Notes: a model not told the origin generated them from the letters alone. A DNA stretch of 64,000 nt from Raphanus sativus (GCF_000801105.2 NC_079517.1:18609579-18673578); one strand, 5' to 3'; positions 23,561 through 35,981 are shown, numbered from the stretch's first letter. A program made the numbers and translations.

Positions 23561-24669
23561 GATTCCATTTTTAATTCATAAATACACACAGCAGCATTGA
23601 GTTATAATATTATTTGACACAGAAAAGAAGCAATGATTATTTTTCTTTTATTAATTTTTTTTGAAAAAGAGTTCTTTTATTAATTATTGCTTCTCGTTAT
23701 CTTGTTTTCTGGGTGAGTCGTGGAGTCCACTTGTGATTTCGGTGACAATAATACATGCTTTTAACGACATAAATAGTATTCTAAGCTTGTTTGTTTCCAA
23801 AATTTCCTAATTTGCTTTTGTCTTATTTTTCTCCTTTTCTAAACCTTTTAGTTTGTTTTTGAAACTAAAAATATAATTTTCTGCAGCTTCTATTCCCAAC
23901 CATATGGGACATTCTGCTTGTTTCCTATTAGATTCAAGTTTCAACCATTTCTTTCTAGTTGTACCTTACAAAACGTTTGGTTGATCCATTAAGCTGCTAA
24001 AAACTTGCATATATGCAAGCTATTACTTTCTAATCGCATACACAAACTCTGTCTATACCTAAGGCTTTGTGAATTGTAAACAAAATACTAGTATTATTTT
24101 TTTACGTCTGATTAATTATATATTACATCAATGAAAAATATTACATATACGATTTTACAGCCGACAATTCTATCACAATATGAGAATACATGTGTGATTG
24201 CGCTACTTGAGCCATCCTGTGAAATCTATGTCCGATAATACGCTATACAACATGTTGGAGATCTCTTATAACCTATTTATCTATAATTTGCAAAATTTGC
24301 GTTTTTTAAAGTTTGAACCTCAAGCTTCCTGTATAAAAGCATTAGTGAACTGTTAAACTGTTGGACTAATGGAGTTTTCGGAGACAAAGTACCATTATCT
24401 TATCTGTGTGAGAATATAATTAGTTATTTGACTTACCAGTTGTGAATCATTTGTCATGTTATCTGTTAGTATATCCATGTATATATATTTGGAAATTCAT
24501 CTGTGAATTTTTTTTTTTTAAGGAAGAAAATGTTAATATCAATAAAATATGTTTTTCTGTACGAAGGTGAATGGTGACAATTAGAAGATGCTCATAACTA
24601 TTGTAGAATTTTTTAGTAAGATGAAGTAGTTTACACTACAAGCAAAAAATGCAAATATGAAATATCAAT
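23561..24669. other. AT-rich intergenic, nothing recognised
   Basis: No ORF over 60 codons and no structured repeat were found. Confidence 0.4.
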
Positions 24670-24870
24670 CACTAGGCATGAGTACGGACCGGATATCCGG
24701 GTTTTTGGAAGTATTTGTGATTTACTTCGAATTTTACGGATATCTAATTTTCCGATTTGCTTTGCTTCGGAAAACTACGGATATTCGAAAAAACGGATAT
24801 CCAAAAAATAAATAGATATTTGCGGGTATTTGCGGATACTTACGGATATCTCATTTGCTTTGATTTACAC
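24670..24870. repeat. GGATATCCG-rich dispersed repeat
   Basis: Repeated CGGATATCC / CGGATATT motifs in about 200 bp. Similar short-motif repeats (GGTTCGG/CCGAACC type) are at 2340-2990, 36160-36690 and 44270-44830. Confidence 0.5.
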
Positions 24871-24884
24871 AAATATTCTCATAT

Positions 24885-26560
24885 ATTGTAGAGCGAATCA
24901 AGAATATGGCATGCAGATGGCTTAACATGTACTTCTCTCGGGCTAGAAAAATGACGATGCTACGGAGTGTACTATCTCCTATTCTATCGCAGTGCAGTGT
25001 TCTGTTTCAAACTGTCGATTTCTCTTTTCAAAAGGATCCAACCAGTTCTTATCCGATTTTGGTGGGATAAACAAAATCTAAGAAGAATTCTTAGATCTCT
25101 TGGGACAAACTAACACTCCCGAGATATCATGGGGGACTGGAATTCAGGGATCTACAAAGTATCAACTATGCCTTCTTCACTAAGTTAGGATGTAGATTGC
25201 TTAATCACCTGGAAATCCTTCTTGAAAGAACCCTGCTGGGAAAATACTGCTATTCTGAAAGCTTTCTTTCTTGCTAGATCCAAAGCTCTTGCTCTCATGG
25301 ATGGAGGGGGATCATGACGGTGTGATATCATCTTGAACAATTCCAGATAGACCATTAGAAATGGTGACAACACTAATATTTGGAATCCCAGTCTTTCCGA
25401 ACAGACAAGACCAATGGGACCACCACCTGTGCACCTTCATAATCTCTCTCTTTCAGACCTTTCCTACAAGAGGTGAATGACTGGGATATCAGAAAGATTA
25501 GACTAGTACTTCCTTTTGAGGAACACATGATCCTATCGATTAAACCAAGCTTGACTGGGGCTCCGGACACTACGTCTTGGGAGTTCTCCACGAAGTCTGG
25601 ATACAAGGCGGCCCTCTCAATGCAATCCAAACTAATTGTTCCACCCCACACTGATCAGAGCTTCAACTGGAAGAAGCATGTTTGGAATCTTAATACTGCT
25701 CCTAAAGTTAAGATTTTTATATGGAAAGCATTCCATGAAGCCTTTCCAACAGGAGAAAAACTAGTCCAAAGACATAGATGTTGATAAAAAAGGCAAAAGA
25801 TGTGACTTACATGAATTTATAAATCATCTGTTTCGTCACTGCAACTTTGTGAAACAAGTCTAAACCTCTGTTCTGAAGACTCTGAACTGAACATTGATTA
25901 CATCAGAACTATTATTTGCGGACTATTTGGAATAGCCTCTGTTCTAGACAGTGTTTACCTCTGACATGAGTGTTGACTGGATCTCTAGGCCTTGGCTCCT
26001 CAGGAAAATTTGGAAATCAAGGAACACTCTCATCTTAGATAACAAAAATTCTCGATAGAAGACAACATCTCATTGACAATTGCAGCAGCAACATAATGGT
26101 GTAGAATCCAAATCAATAATACAAATTTACCATTACAATATCAACACAAAATGATTGAGTTGTTGTCAGGTCAAATACAGCTTAGAGTGAAACAATGAAG
26201 ATTGCATGATTAGGTTAGACAACGAAAAATCATACGAAACTTCCTCCTTTTCTTTCCCTACGCGATTTGTCAACTCTCTTCTTATGGCTGAAGATCTTGT
26301 TCTCAGATCAGCCATCCTAATATATAGAGAACTTTCCATCTTTCAAATTTGTTGTGAATAAGACTCCTCTCAGCTTATCAAAGCTCTAAACTCAAACAGC
26401 CACTTTGCTAAATTTTATGACATTATTGCTGATATTAGATCTATTTCTATCTCTCTCTTTTAAATTTGTTTTCTTTGCCTAGATCTCTAGAGAGAAAAAC
26501 GAGGTTACATACCTTTTAGCAAAACAAATTCTGCATAAGTGCATATGAAACTTGTTATTG
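24885..26560 (+). pseudogene. LINE (L1-type) 3' half, decayed
   Basis: Frameshifted and stop-ridden LINE reading. From about 24890: the region after the RT core (ACRWLNMYFSRARKMTMLRSVL, then IRFWWDKQ). At 25473-25784: a zinc-binding RT-associated domain (TSWEFSTKSGYKAAL; later WNLNTAPKVKIFIWKAFHEAFPTGE). Near 26000: WLLRKIWKSRNTLIL, the usual linker. Near 26400-26540: remains of an RNase H domain (FAKFYDIIADIRS). The catalytic RT core and endonuclease are missing, so it is a 5'-truncated copy. Confidence 0.85.
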
Positions 26561-27743
26561 TGTCTTCAACTAGCCATGTTTAAGAGCATTGAATGAATGA
26601 ATTTTTAAAAAGTTGTTTTATGAAATTAAGGTAGTTTGACAGTTATATTAACGTTGAAATTTATAAAAGTTATTTTTTTGATCAAAAAGTGTATTTAATT
26701 TTTAAAATGGCATTTAAGATGATAAAAAGACGCTCTACTCTATCCAAACAATCGGCTAAACTTTAATTGTATACTAGATTTTGACCCGCGTTTTAAAAAC
26801 GCGGGATTATTTATTTTTAAATATTTAATTTTATGATATAAAATTTAATCATAAATTTTATATAATGCATTTTGAAACAATATTTAATAGTTATTTCTAA
26901 AAAAGTATTTAATAGTTGTTTTATATGTTTTAGGATGATCAATATCTAAAAAATGTTAACTTTTTGAAAATAATTATTATTTTTTTGCAAAATTTAAATC
27001 GAAAACAAAGCCCATATACTAAAACGTTTAATATGAAATAGAGAATTAAATGTACGGATTCAGATCATATACAAAATCTGATAGATTTATTGAACCTGAA
27101 TTATAGATTTACTTAGGAAAATTTGCTCCTATATAAATACTTTTTTTTTGTCAACCTCTATATACGTACAAAAATTTCAATTTCACTATCTAAAAACACA
27201 TTCTCTATCTTCATTTCCCTTTATATCTCTGTCCAACCTCTAACCAAAAATCTAATTACTTTTTCTGGTTATTTGGCAAATAAGTTATTTTACTAGATTT
27301 TTGACCCGTCCTAACAAAGGACGGGTATTTTCTGTTTTATTTTATTTTTTGAAAATTTTAGTTTTATATTTGTGATGTTTTTATAATCATATTTGTGTTT
27401 TAGTATTAGTTAAATATAATTTTTGATAACTATATTAAATATGTCAAATTGCATAACTATACATTTGTGACATATGCATTTCAGAAGTTAATTTAAAATT
27501 TTTTTCTAAAGTATACAACATATTATAACATATTATATTTTTTCATAGTTAACTAATATAATTAATCAAGAATACTCGTATCCAGAAAACCTGACTCGTA
27601 ATTGACCCGAAAATCAAGTTTGATACTCTATTAGACCTGACCTATATAATCGAATGGTTCATAACATGTTAAATCTAAAAACCAATATCAAATTCAACCC
27701 GCATTGAAAGCCGAACAAATTTTTTGAAAAATGTTCAAAAATA

Positions 27744-27747
<4 letters not shown>

Positions 27748-27800
<53 letters not shown>
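27748..27800. repeat. (TA)n microsatellite
   Basis: About 26 uninterrupted TA units inside the Helitron cluster. Confidence 0.95.
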
Positions 27801-27802
<2 letters not shown>

Positions 27803-28450
27803 GTTAATATGGTCTTCACTAACTTTAAGTAGAATCACATTTAAAAAAGGTTTTTAACCGAAAACCTATTTAAAAGTTGTTAAACTTAATGAGTTTATAT
27901 TAATATTTGTTTCTATAAAAAGTCCACTTAAACAATGTTAAACTAAATTTTGACATTATGTGCTTTGTTAATTTATAAATTTAATGTCTATGTAAAATAT
28001 TTAATAAATTAATGTATGTTTGATAAATCCTAAATTTTTGGTCTGAGATATAAGTTATGTTGATGTATGGTTGATAAATCCTAAATATTTAAATATTTTA
28101 TTTTTATTAAATAAATATACAATGATTTAAATTGTGACCGTATTAAATTAACTGATTTTTTTAAAAAAAAATTTGCCTAAATCATATATATTGATCTCAA
28201 TTTTAATTTTGGTCGTTTCTTGTAAAAATAAAAAAAAACAAATTAAAGCTAATGTTATATTATATATTTGAAAGGTTAATTATAAAACCAAAATATGAAT
28301 CAGATAACATAAGAATTAACATTAATGTGGCCATTTAAATGATAACTGCAATACATAAATATTTTAAGATATTAATATTTTCACATTTTCTAATAATAAT
28401 AATTTAATTTCGTATATTAAAAATATATTGAAATATTTTTATGTTTATAA

Positions 28451-29013
28451 AATAGAAAAAAACAATATACAATAAACAATTTCATGCTAAAATTAAAGGC
28501 TAGTTTAAGTATATGAGATTCTATTGTTAGATTAAGTAGATTTAGTTAAGTTTAAATAGATTTAGTTTTGATTTAAATTAAAAATATATTAAAAATATAT
28601 CAATGGCATGGAGTTATAAATACTTCAAAACTTCAAGATGGTTTTAAAAAAGTTCCTTGTGTTTTAATAGTATTGATTTTTCTGATAAAATTATTAACTC
28701 GTTTTTAGATCACAACAGAAATGAAAAAATTAAAAAATAGAAAAAAACAATATACAATAAACAATTTCATGCTAAAATTAAGGGCTTGTTTAAGTATATG
28801 AGATTCTATTGTTAGATTAAGTAGATTTAGTTAAGTTTAAATAGATTTAGTTTTGATTTAAATAAAAAGTATATTAAAAATATATCAATGGCATGGAGTT
28901 ATAAATACTTCAAAACTTCAAGATGGTTTTAAAAAAGTTCCTTGTGTTTTAATAGTATTGATTTTTCTGATAAAATTATTAACTCGTTTTTAGATCACAA
29001 TAGAAATGAAAAA
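28451..29013 (-). repeat. 285-bp tandem duplication of a Helitron 5' end
   Basis: Copy 1 starts at 28451 and copy 2 at 28736, both reading AATAGAAAAAAACAATATAC and both containing the same Helitron-like 5' terminus (28676 and 28961). They differ at only a few positions by eye. A more diverged third version covers about 29340-29745. Confidence 0.85.
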
Positions 29014-30576
29014 TGTATTTGTAAGACCTGTTTGTACTCGATAAATATTTTACATGTTTAATGGAAAAACCTGTAAATAATAACTTAAAAATTGTACTCA
29101 TTAATTGTAGATTGATTTTGGAAATTTTAGATATTTTAAATATTGATTTTAAAATTATTTAAAATTTATATAAAATTATAATTTCTAAGCGCATATATTT
29201 AGCAAATTAATGTCATATTGATTTAGAGAATAATTATTTCTATGATTTTATAATATGTATCAGTATTATGAGTAGCTGTTAAATAGTATGTTTGAAGTTT
29301 ACAAATTTATTTATCAAATAAGTTCTTTGTATTTTTTTGTTTCAAATTAAAAATTCACATTTATGTAGTAATTTAAATGATAAGTGCAACACATATAAAT
29401 AATTAAAAATGTTGAAAATATTTTTCACGTATTTTGTAATTATAAATTAATTTCAGATGCTAAAAGTATTTTTAAGTTTTAAAAATAGATGAAAATAATG
29501 TAACAAACAAATCAATCCTAAAATTATGGATTAGTTAAAATATGAGTATCTATTTTCGATTGATTATTTAAAAAGTTTAAAATTAAATATTGTTAGATTA
29601 AATAGATTTTGTTATAATTAAAAGATTTGTTTAGGATTTTAATAAAAATCATAGGTTTTAAATAATGCAGTGGAAAAGATCTGTAAATACTTTTAAAAAA
29701 GAAAGACACTTCAAAAAGGGTTTTCTATTTTAATAGTATTGATGTATCTGTTTGAATATTTTCAGATCTATTTTTTTGTAATGCAAAAAATCTTGTAATC
29801 ATATTTTGAAATATGTGCAGAATCGGTTATAGATTGTTGCTTAAAACTATTTTATGCATTTTTAAAAAATAAAAGAAACTTACATTAGTGAGTAGCATGT
29901 AATTATAAATAACTCAAATAATTAAGAACATAATCTTATGAGGAATTATGTTTTAATAGTATAGATATATGTGTATTGCATAAATTAAAATAGTGAATGA
30001 TCCCATTAGATATATCTTTGGCACTGACATAAACTTTTTTTAAAGGAATTAATAAATGTTTTGGGATAGAAAAAAATATGTTATGACATGGATGTATGAA
30101 TAAACTATATATAATCTCACAGTTGCAAAAAAACGTTAAAGTGTATATAACCTCTATCATATAATTTATTTTGAATAAAAATACTCCACCTATTTAAATA
30201 ATAACTGATCTAGTATAAGATTTGTTGTGATTCACTATGGTAACAAAATCTTTCTTTGGCAAATATTTAGGAATTATTATGTATAATTCGTATTTTTTGA
30301 TTTAGCAGCAAAAATATAATTTTTTGGTCAAAGATAATTAATGTTATTAGATAAATATAGGAATGACACAAAGTTGTAAATATGATTGAAAACTAATGGC
30401 AGAATCCTAATAAGGATTCTTCTTTAATAGTATAGATTAAAATTTTGTTTCTTAGTGCTTAAGACAACATCTAAAGTCTACTATTAACAATCTTACTCAC
30501 GAATAAAAAATCTTGTACTACCGTAGGATATTAAAAATGGACGGTTTAGATGCAACCAATGGATCCCACATCAGAC

Positions 30577-30595
30577 GAAACTTCGAGGAAACTTC
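30577..30595 (+). promoter_or_regulatory. Heat-shock-element-like motif before the stress-protein gene
   Basis: Two GAAnnTTC units (30577-30584 and 30588-30595) about 150 bp upstream of the start codon. They are spaced by three bases instead of the ideal two, so binding strength is uncertain. Confidence 0.35.
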
Positions 30596-30741
30596 ATTCT
30601 TTGTCTGTCTCTGCTTTACTCAAATCCTATAACTTGAAACATTCGTAGCCAGAAAGCAACATTCTCACAACTCTTCACCATCTCTCTCTGTAAAAATCTA
30701 AACAAAACTCATTTCAAGTTCGATCAAGAAAACCAAGAACG

Positions 30742-32009
30742 ATGCCTAAAGACAGGAAGATCGGAATCGCCATGGATTTCTCGGAGAGCAGCAAGAACGC
30801 ACTCAAATGGGCCATCGAGAACTTAGCTGACAAAGGAGACACACTTTACATCATCCACACGTTACCTACCTCTGATGCTGAATCTCGCAACGCCCTCTGG
30901 CTCGAATCCGGTTCTCGTAAGTCTCTTCTAATCCGGTTATGGATTTTTTGCAGTTGAAATATCGGTTTAATCCTGTTTTAACTTGGTGTTGTTGCAGCTC
31001 TCATACCGTTGGATGAGTTTAGGGAACCGAAGATCATGGAGAACTACGGTGTCAAGATCGACATCGCATGTCTTGACATGCTCGACACTGGTTCAAGGAA
31101 GAAAGAGGTTGTTTAAATAAATAAATATATTTCTTGATCTTCGATAAAAATACATTTTACTACCTATTAATTTACTGGTTTGGTTATAATAGGTTCATGT
31201 CGTGACAAAACTATACTGGGGTGATGCAAGAGAGAAGCTGGTTGATGCTGTTAAAGAACTCAAACTGGATTCTATTGTCATGGGAAGCAGAGGACTCAGT
31301 GCCCTTCAAAGGTTTTTCTTACTTCTTTTATTTCAGAAAAAATTCCATAAAGTATTATTCTTACCAAAATGCCACATTATATATCGATTGCATGGTTGAT
31401 GGTTTTGTCTGTATACTCGTATTATAATTCGTTGAAATAATAGGTTGATTGGTTTAATTAAATTGTTAATGTCCGTCTATGCTTAACATAATTTGTTATC
31501 TAAAAGACAATGTCAAATAACAATAGGATCAATTCCTTTTTGGTTAAGAGGTTTGTATTTAGAGGAAGAATAAATTAAATAAATAAAGCTTCAAGGACAA
31601 TGACTTCCCACCGAAAGTGGATAAGGTCACGGGAAAACGACAACTAATCATGTTTTAGGTTTAGTTTTGAAAATCTTGGCTTATCTCTTAACTAAGAAAA
31701 CAACCTGTTTAGATACTTAGATAATATGATCAATGTTTACACTTGCATATTTCGATCAAAAAAAGGTTACACGTTTGTTTAACATACTTGTCTTTTACTT
31801 CTTTTTCCTAGGGTGAAGCTTATCAACGATTAACTTTTATTTTGTTTGTTTTAACTATTAGTATTTGCTGCAAATGTGTGATGAAATTACTTCCGTGTAA
31901 ATGGCTAATTTCTTAGTTTTAATATTGAAACAGAATAATAATGGGAAGCGTGAGCAGCTTTGTGATCGACCACGCGCCTTGCCCTGTCACCATTGTCAAG
32001 GATGACTAG
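30742..32009 (+). CDS. Universal stress protein (At3g53990-like), 159 aa
   Basis: Four exons: 30742-30916, 30998-31107, 31193-31311 and 31934-32009 (480 nt), phases continuous; the second intron starts GTTGTT, a weak but GT donor. The product is one UspA domain from the N-terminus ([23 protein letters not shown]) to the end ([10 protein letters not shown]). The C-terminal half has the ATP-binding signature G-2X-G-9X-G-S ([15 protein letters not shown]), so it is of the nucleotide-binding type. Length matches the Arabidopsis protein of about 160 aa. From memory, the Arabidopsis homologue acts as a redox-dependent chaperone in heat and oxidative stress. A likely poly(A) signal AATAAA is at 32070-32075. 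Intron 3 (622 bp) is much longer than the others. Confidence 0.93.
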
Positions 32010-32075
32010 AAAGAAATGTCTTCTTCGCGCGTATAATCTACCAAAAATAATGTCGCAGTTTATGTTTTTAATAAA

Positions 32076-32870
32076 GAACTTTTTTTCTTGCTTGTGTTTG
32101 TTCTATTTGAAATATTGACACATAATTTTCGCTTATGTGCGCTGAGATAATATTGAGAGGTGGCCTATAAGAGTCCAACGCTCATTCTCAACTTAACTTT
32201 CGTCACCATTGTCTCCGACGCTTCCAATTCATCGTTATCGGTTTGCAAGAACAACTTATTAACCATTAGCTTCTTTCCATAACCTTGAAGCAAATGAAGA
32301 ACGATTGATTTAAGAGATCCAATAAAATCTTATCTTGCATCGACCAAGCAAGGGTGAGGATATGCGAGAATGGCATACAAGGCCTGCTTAATAATGAGTT
32401 GAACCACGAAGACCCTTTATTACTATTTCGATGACAACAACAAAAAAAAATTCTATTTGTTTGCAAGTCATATACACCAATTTGCTAAATTCTCTTAATT
32501 ATATAATCACACGAAAACAACTAATTGAGCATTGTAGAAACGATTCATGTTAAGTTTGTGATAGGTTGTTGCATAAATTGCAGTATTTGCGTGTGACATC
32601 CCAGAAGGCACCAACTTACTTCACACTAACTGTGTTTCAATAGTCTCTCTCTCTAGAATCTTTGTTAGTGCTGACTGCCTTTATAAGAACATATGAGATG
32701 ATTTCTCTTCACTTTAAGTAAACGGAACAACTTCCTCTAAAATTTCCTTAGAATGTCGGTATGGATTGCAAGCTTCAGCAATACATGGTGTAAATCTTGC
32801 TACATATCAACGATTTGATTTCATGGTGCTATGTGTGGTCAAATCTGTTGATGTTTGACCTTGTGAGGTG
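32076..32870. other. Intergenic, nothing recognised
   Basis: No clear gene. Short ORFs lack motifs. Confidence 0.4.
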
Positions 32871-32879
32871 GATATTTAC

Positions 32880-33175
32880 AGGTGATACAACCAGAGTTGT
32901 TAATTGCATTTCATGTGTTCACAATTGCTACATGCTTCTTCATTCAGCTCCACTACTCAAAGCCATACACAAGAAACTTCATACATGGTATCTTTGTTCC
33001 TCATCTCAGAATAAAGTACGCAACTGGTCCCATAATCTCCTCACTTAAGCCTTTGGTTATGTTGTAAGCTCACTTACTCTCTCCACCCATCGGCAAAAGA
33101 ATTTTTTTTTTTTTATAAATTCTTATGCTAACATGTCTTTTCCACACCCACAAGGCTTCGTTTCTCCTACAGGTA
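32880..33175 (+). pseudogene. NRAMP-like metal-transporter fragment
   Basis: After an AG at 32879-32880 an open frame reads VIQPELLIAFHVFTIATCFF, then KPYTRNFIHGIFVPHL and KYATGPIISS. This resembles the plant NRAMP segment in which a membrane helix is followed by GxFVPxLxGxxATGxAIS. The usual next motif (MPHN) is missing at the expected place, and only degenerate sequence (about 33150-33175) follows. No other NRAMP exon is seen nearby, so this is a stray or decayed fragment. Family assignment is from motif memory. Confidence 0.4.
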
Positions 33176-33381
33176 AACTGCTTCATTGCTGCTGATTTAG
33201 TTATTTAACTAGTGTTCAATTGTCAAAACTTCAAAGCTTTCTATGTTTCAAACAAAACATTGTGGGTAAATGCAGCTCAAGGCTATTAGTAATCACTTCT
33301 CGCTTCCTGGCAGAGCTCAATCATAACCACAACTTGTGTTGGACAAAACGTCAATACGTAACATAATGCATGAGTTAGAAG

Positions 33382-33642
33382 CTTCCTAACAAGATTTTAG
33401 CTATGTTCTTGAGCCTAATAATTGTCATCATTGGTGTTTATCAGGAGCCGGAAAGTTAATCAGCATTGCTTCGGTAACACAAGCATTCCTATCTCTAAAT
33501 AAAAAATGTCCTTGGAGATTGTTAGTGATGAGACGGCTTGTGTTACAGAAGCAATAGATGATTTAACTTTCCGGCTCCAGATGAACCACCAACGATGACA
33601 ACTATTAGGCTTAAGAATATAGCTAAACATCTTGTTAGAAAG
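33382..33642. repeat. Long inverted repeat (arms about 105 bp)
   Basis: Left arm 33382-33484 and right arm 33536-33642 are reverse complements with scattered mismatches, separated by a 51-bp loop. Both arms contain GGAGCCGGAAAGTT in opposite orientation. A transcript would fold into a hairpin of about 100 base pairs. No transposon-like ends or target duplications were seen. Confidence 0.85.
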
Positions 33643-34322
33643 TTTTTAAGTCATGGTTCGAATCTTCGATAAAGCAGCGTCTTAAAATGTATACTTTTTG
33701 ACCAAAAAAAATGTACTACTTTATCGGGACAAAAGAAAATTGAGAATTTATAACAAGGGATGATAAGAAGTTTATGTGCAATTATCAAACACTCACTCGT
33801 TGAAAAAGGTTATCGGATGCAATCAGTGCGTAACGCGAACAACGCTCTATTCTAGTATCAATAAAATCTTAAAAGAGTCAACTAGAAAGCAAAGTAGTTG
33901 AAATGTCAGAGTTTCTTAAAAAAATGTAAATCTAACCAATGAAAAACACACTGGTAACAACAACTATAAAATGTCTTCGCGAGGGTCAGCTCGAACGACA
34001 GATGCATCATCAAATCCACATTCATATAACAAGAAGCAAAGTAGTTGAAGCGCAACAAGACGATGCCTAGATATGGCAACCGCTAACCAAACGAAATTCA
34101 AAAGCAAAATATCCCAAAACTTTTATTTATATATATACTTTCAAAGTTATAATAAACACAACCAGCTGGTGGAATAAAAACCAAAGAAAGAAATTTCAGA
34201 CAAAAAGCAAAGCAAACTAGATCCTATTATTGTCTGTGCGTAGACACAACCACCGACTTTTAAGACGGATACATAACGTCATTAAGACCACAAGTTTCTT
34301 TTGAAGATGGCTTTACTTTGGA
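33643..34322. other. Intergenic and PI31 3' untranslated region
   Basis: AT-rich; the part next to 34323 is probably the 3' untranslated region of the minus-strand PI31 gene. Nothing else is seen. Confidence 0.4.
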
Positions 34323-35845
34323 CTATATATAATCTGAACCAAAACCGCGGGGAAAATGCTCAAGATCAGGATGAATATCCCCTGGCCTCCTTGGAGGTTG
34401 CCTATCAAAATTCAGATAAACAAGCGTCAGATAATAGATTTTTGTTATGGAATTTCTGTTCGGTTAAAAAAAAAAATAGAGTACTAACCTTCCTAACCGG
34501 CCTGGCTCAAAACCTGGGCCAATAGGATCATAACGAGCACCAGGAGGTGGCACACCCCTGTCAAAACCAAAAGACGTCCATGGTTAATTGTCAGAAAACA
34601 ATCTGAGAGGTTTTCTTGTGTTTAACTATATCAACTGTGTGTGCATATTTGCATTTTGTGTTGTGTAGAAGAAAAAGATAGCTTACGGTTGTGGTGGTCC
34701 CATGAAGCCAGGTTGATGATCACCAACTCCAGGGAACATGCGAGGATCGTTAGGTCCTACAAGCATGCTTCCATCGCCAAAACCACCCCTAACAGGGTAT
34801 ACTCCAGCACCTGGGCCAGGGATTAGATCACTGTAACCTGGTCCGGGTATAGGAGGAACTATCACCCTAAAAAGTAAAATCCAATAAGCAACAAGTTTTA
34901 GTTTTTCTAAATTATGTTATAAGAAAAACTATCATGACAACAACACAATGAATAAAACTAAGCAGAAGAAGAAGAAGAAGAAGTGGTGGATGTAATTATT
35001 ACCCTGAGGGGTGAATCTGAGGACCTAATGGACCAGGCCTTCGAACGTAATATCCAGACTCACGCTCTTCATTTGTCTCCGAACTGCAAGCAAACCAAAT
35101 ATAAAGATGCATGTTTTAGAATACACTTCAAGAACTATAAATCATATATCATTCTGGTCCAACAACTAACGATTGCTTCCAAAAAAAATTACCTGGACTG
35201 GGTCCTAGGAGTAACAGGTTTAGGTTTAAGGCCTTCATCAACCTTGTACAGAATCTGATTCTGCAAATCAGTGACTAACTTTCCCAGATTCTTGAACTGT
35301 GCATCGTAGTCACCTTCCTCTCTAGACTCAGCAACATAGTTCCCAACTCTACCAAGAAAAAAAGAACTTTTAGCTACCATACCGATCCACCACAGATACA
35401 AGAGTATTAAGAGAGAAAGGATTACATACTCAATCTCGAGATGAGAAGGCTCTCTTCCACCTTCAGCTATAGCATCAACAAGAAGCTTATCATCTATCAC
35501 CAAACACTTAACCAGAATCTTCTTCGATCCTTTCTTCGCATACACAAACGCGTACTCCTCGAACTCGTTCCACCCCTCGATCCCTACCTCTCCTATATTC
35601 AACAAAACTCGAGCCAATCAGAATCATAAGCAAACCCTAGTATAAAGTTTCTAGAGAAATAACGAACCTTGAGAAGGAGAGGAAGAAAGAGCGTCTTCGG
35701 CGAACGCAGGCCTTCCGGTGGCAACGAGTTTGTAACCTGAGGCGATAAAGGAAGCGTGAACCACGAAGGCGATCTTGTCGCTGTTGTTTCGAAACTGTGG
35801 CCGTGAGGATCTGATCACGAGCATCACCGTATCTGAATTCGCCAT
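34323..35845 (-). CDS. PTRE1: PI31-type proteasome regulator (PTRE1), 301 aa
   Basis: Seven exons on the minus strand in continuous phase: 35845-35668, 35592-35430, 35348-35193, 35083-35003, 34866-34687, 34557-34489 and 34401-34323 (906 nt). The exon 2 donor is GTATGT at 35429, which gives HLEIEVGNYV; a GT four bases further would break the frame. The N-terminal FP domain (MANSDTVMLVIRSSRPQFR; DKIAFVVHASF) is the PI31 dimerisation and F-box-binding fold. The C-terminal half is Pro/Gly-rich (PPIPGPGYSDLIPGPG) with the conserved HPDLEHF near the end and a final Asp-Tyr-Ile. Arabidopsis PTRE1 (At3g53970, about 302 aa) promotes 26S proteasome activity and takes part in auxin-controlled protein turnover. 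Acts in cytosol and nucleus. Confidence 0.93.
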
Positions 35846-35956
35846 CGATTCGGTCGGGAAGTTCGAGTGTTTTCGTCTTTTCCTCAGCAAATCGATCCTT
35901 TTTTTTGTGTTTTGACTTGAAGCAGAGGTTTTGTCTTTCTAAATATTGTATAGATA

Positions 35957-35981
35957 TGGGCCTGTGGAGAGATGTTGGGCC
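35957..35981. promoter_or_regulatory. Site II pair upstream of PTRE1
   Basis: TGGGCC at 35957-35962 and 35976-35981, about 110-135 bp upstream of the minus-strand start codon; typical of proteasome and growth-gene promoters in plants. Confidence 0.5.

Larger units (their letters stand above)
26774..30436 (-). mobile_element. Nested/tandem Helitron cluster (3.66 kb)
   Basis: Minus-strand Helitron 3' ends at 26774 (CTAG, hairpin CCCGCG 26785-26790 with CGCGGG 26800-26805) and 27293 (CTAG, 8-bp stem 27304-27311 with 27319-27326). Minus-strand 5' ends of the TCNATACTATTAAA type lie at 30436, 29965, 29742, 28961 and 28676. The outermost pair (26774, 30436) and the pair 27293/29965 each have A before and T after. 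So at least two elements are nested, and extra 5' ends come from tandem copies. No protein-coding gene is present. Confidence 0.7.

Noticed and set aside
25473..25784. A 103-codon ORF as a host gene
   Set aside because: It is the zinc-binding RT-associated domain of a LINE.
35424..35430. PI31 exon 2 donor at the second GT (GTAATC, 35425)
   Set aside because: It cannot be joined in frame to the AG at 35350-35349; the GTATGT four bases upstream can, and gives the expected protein.
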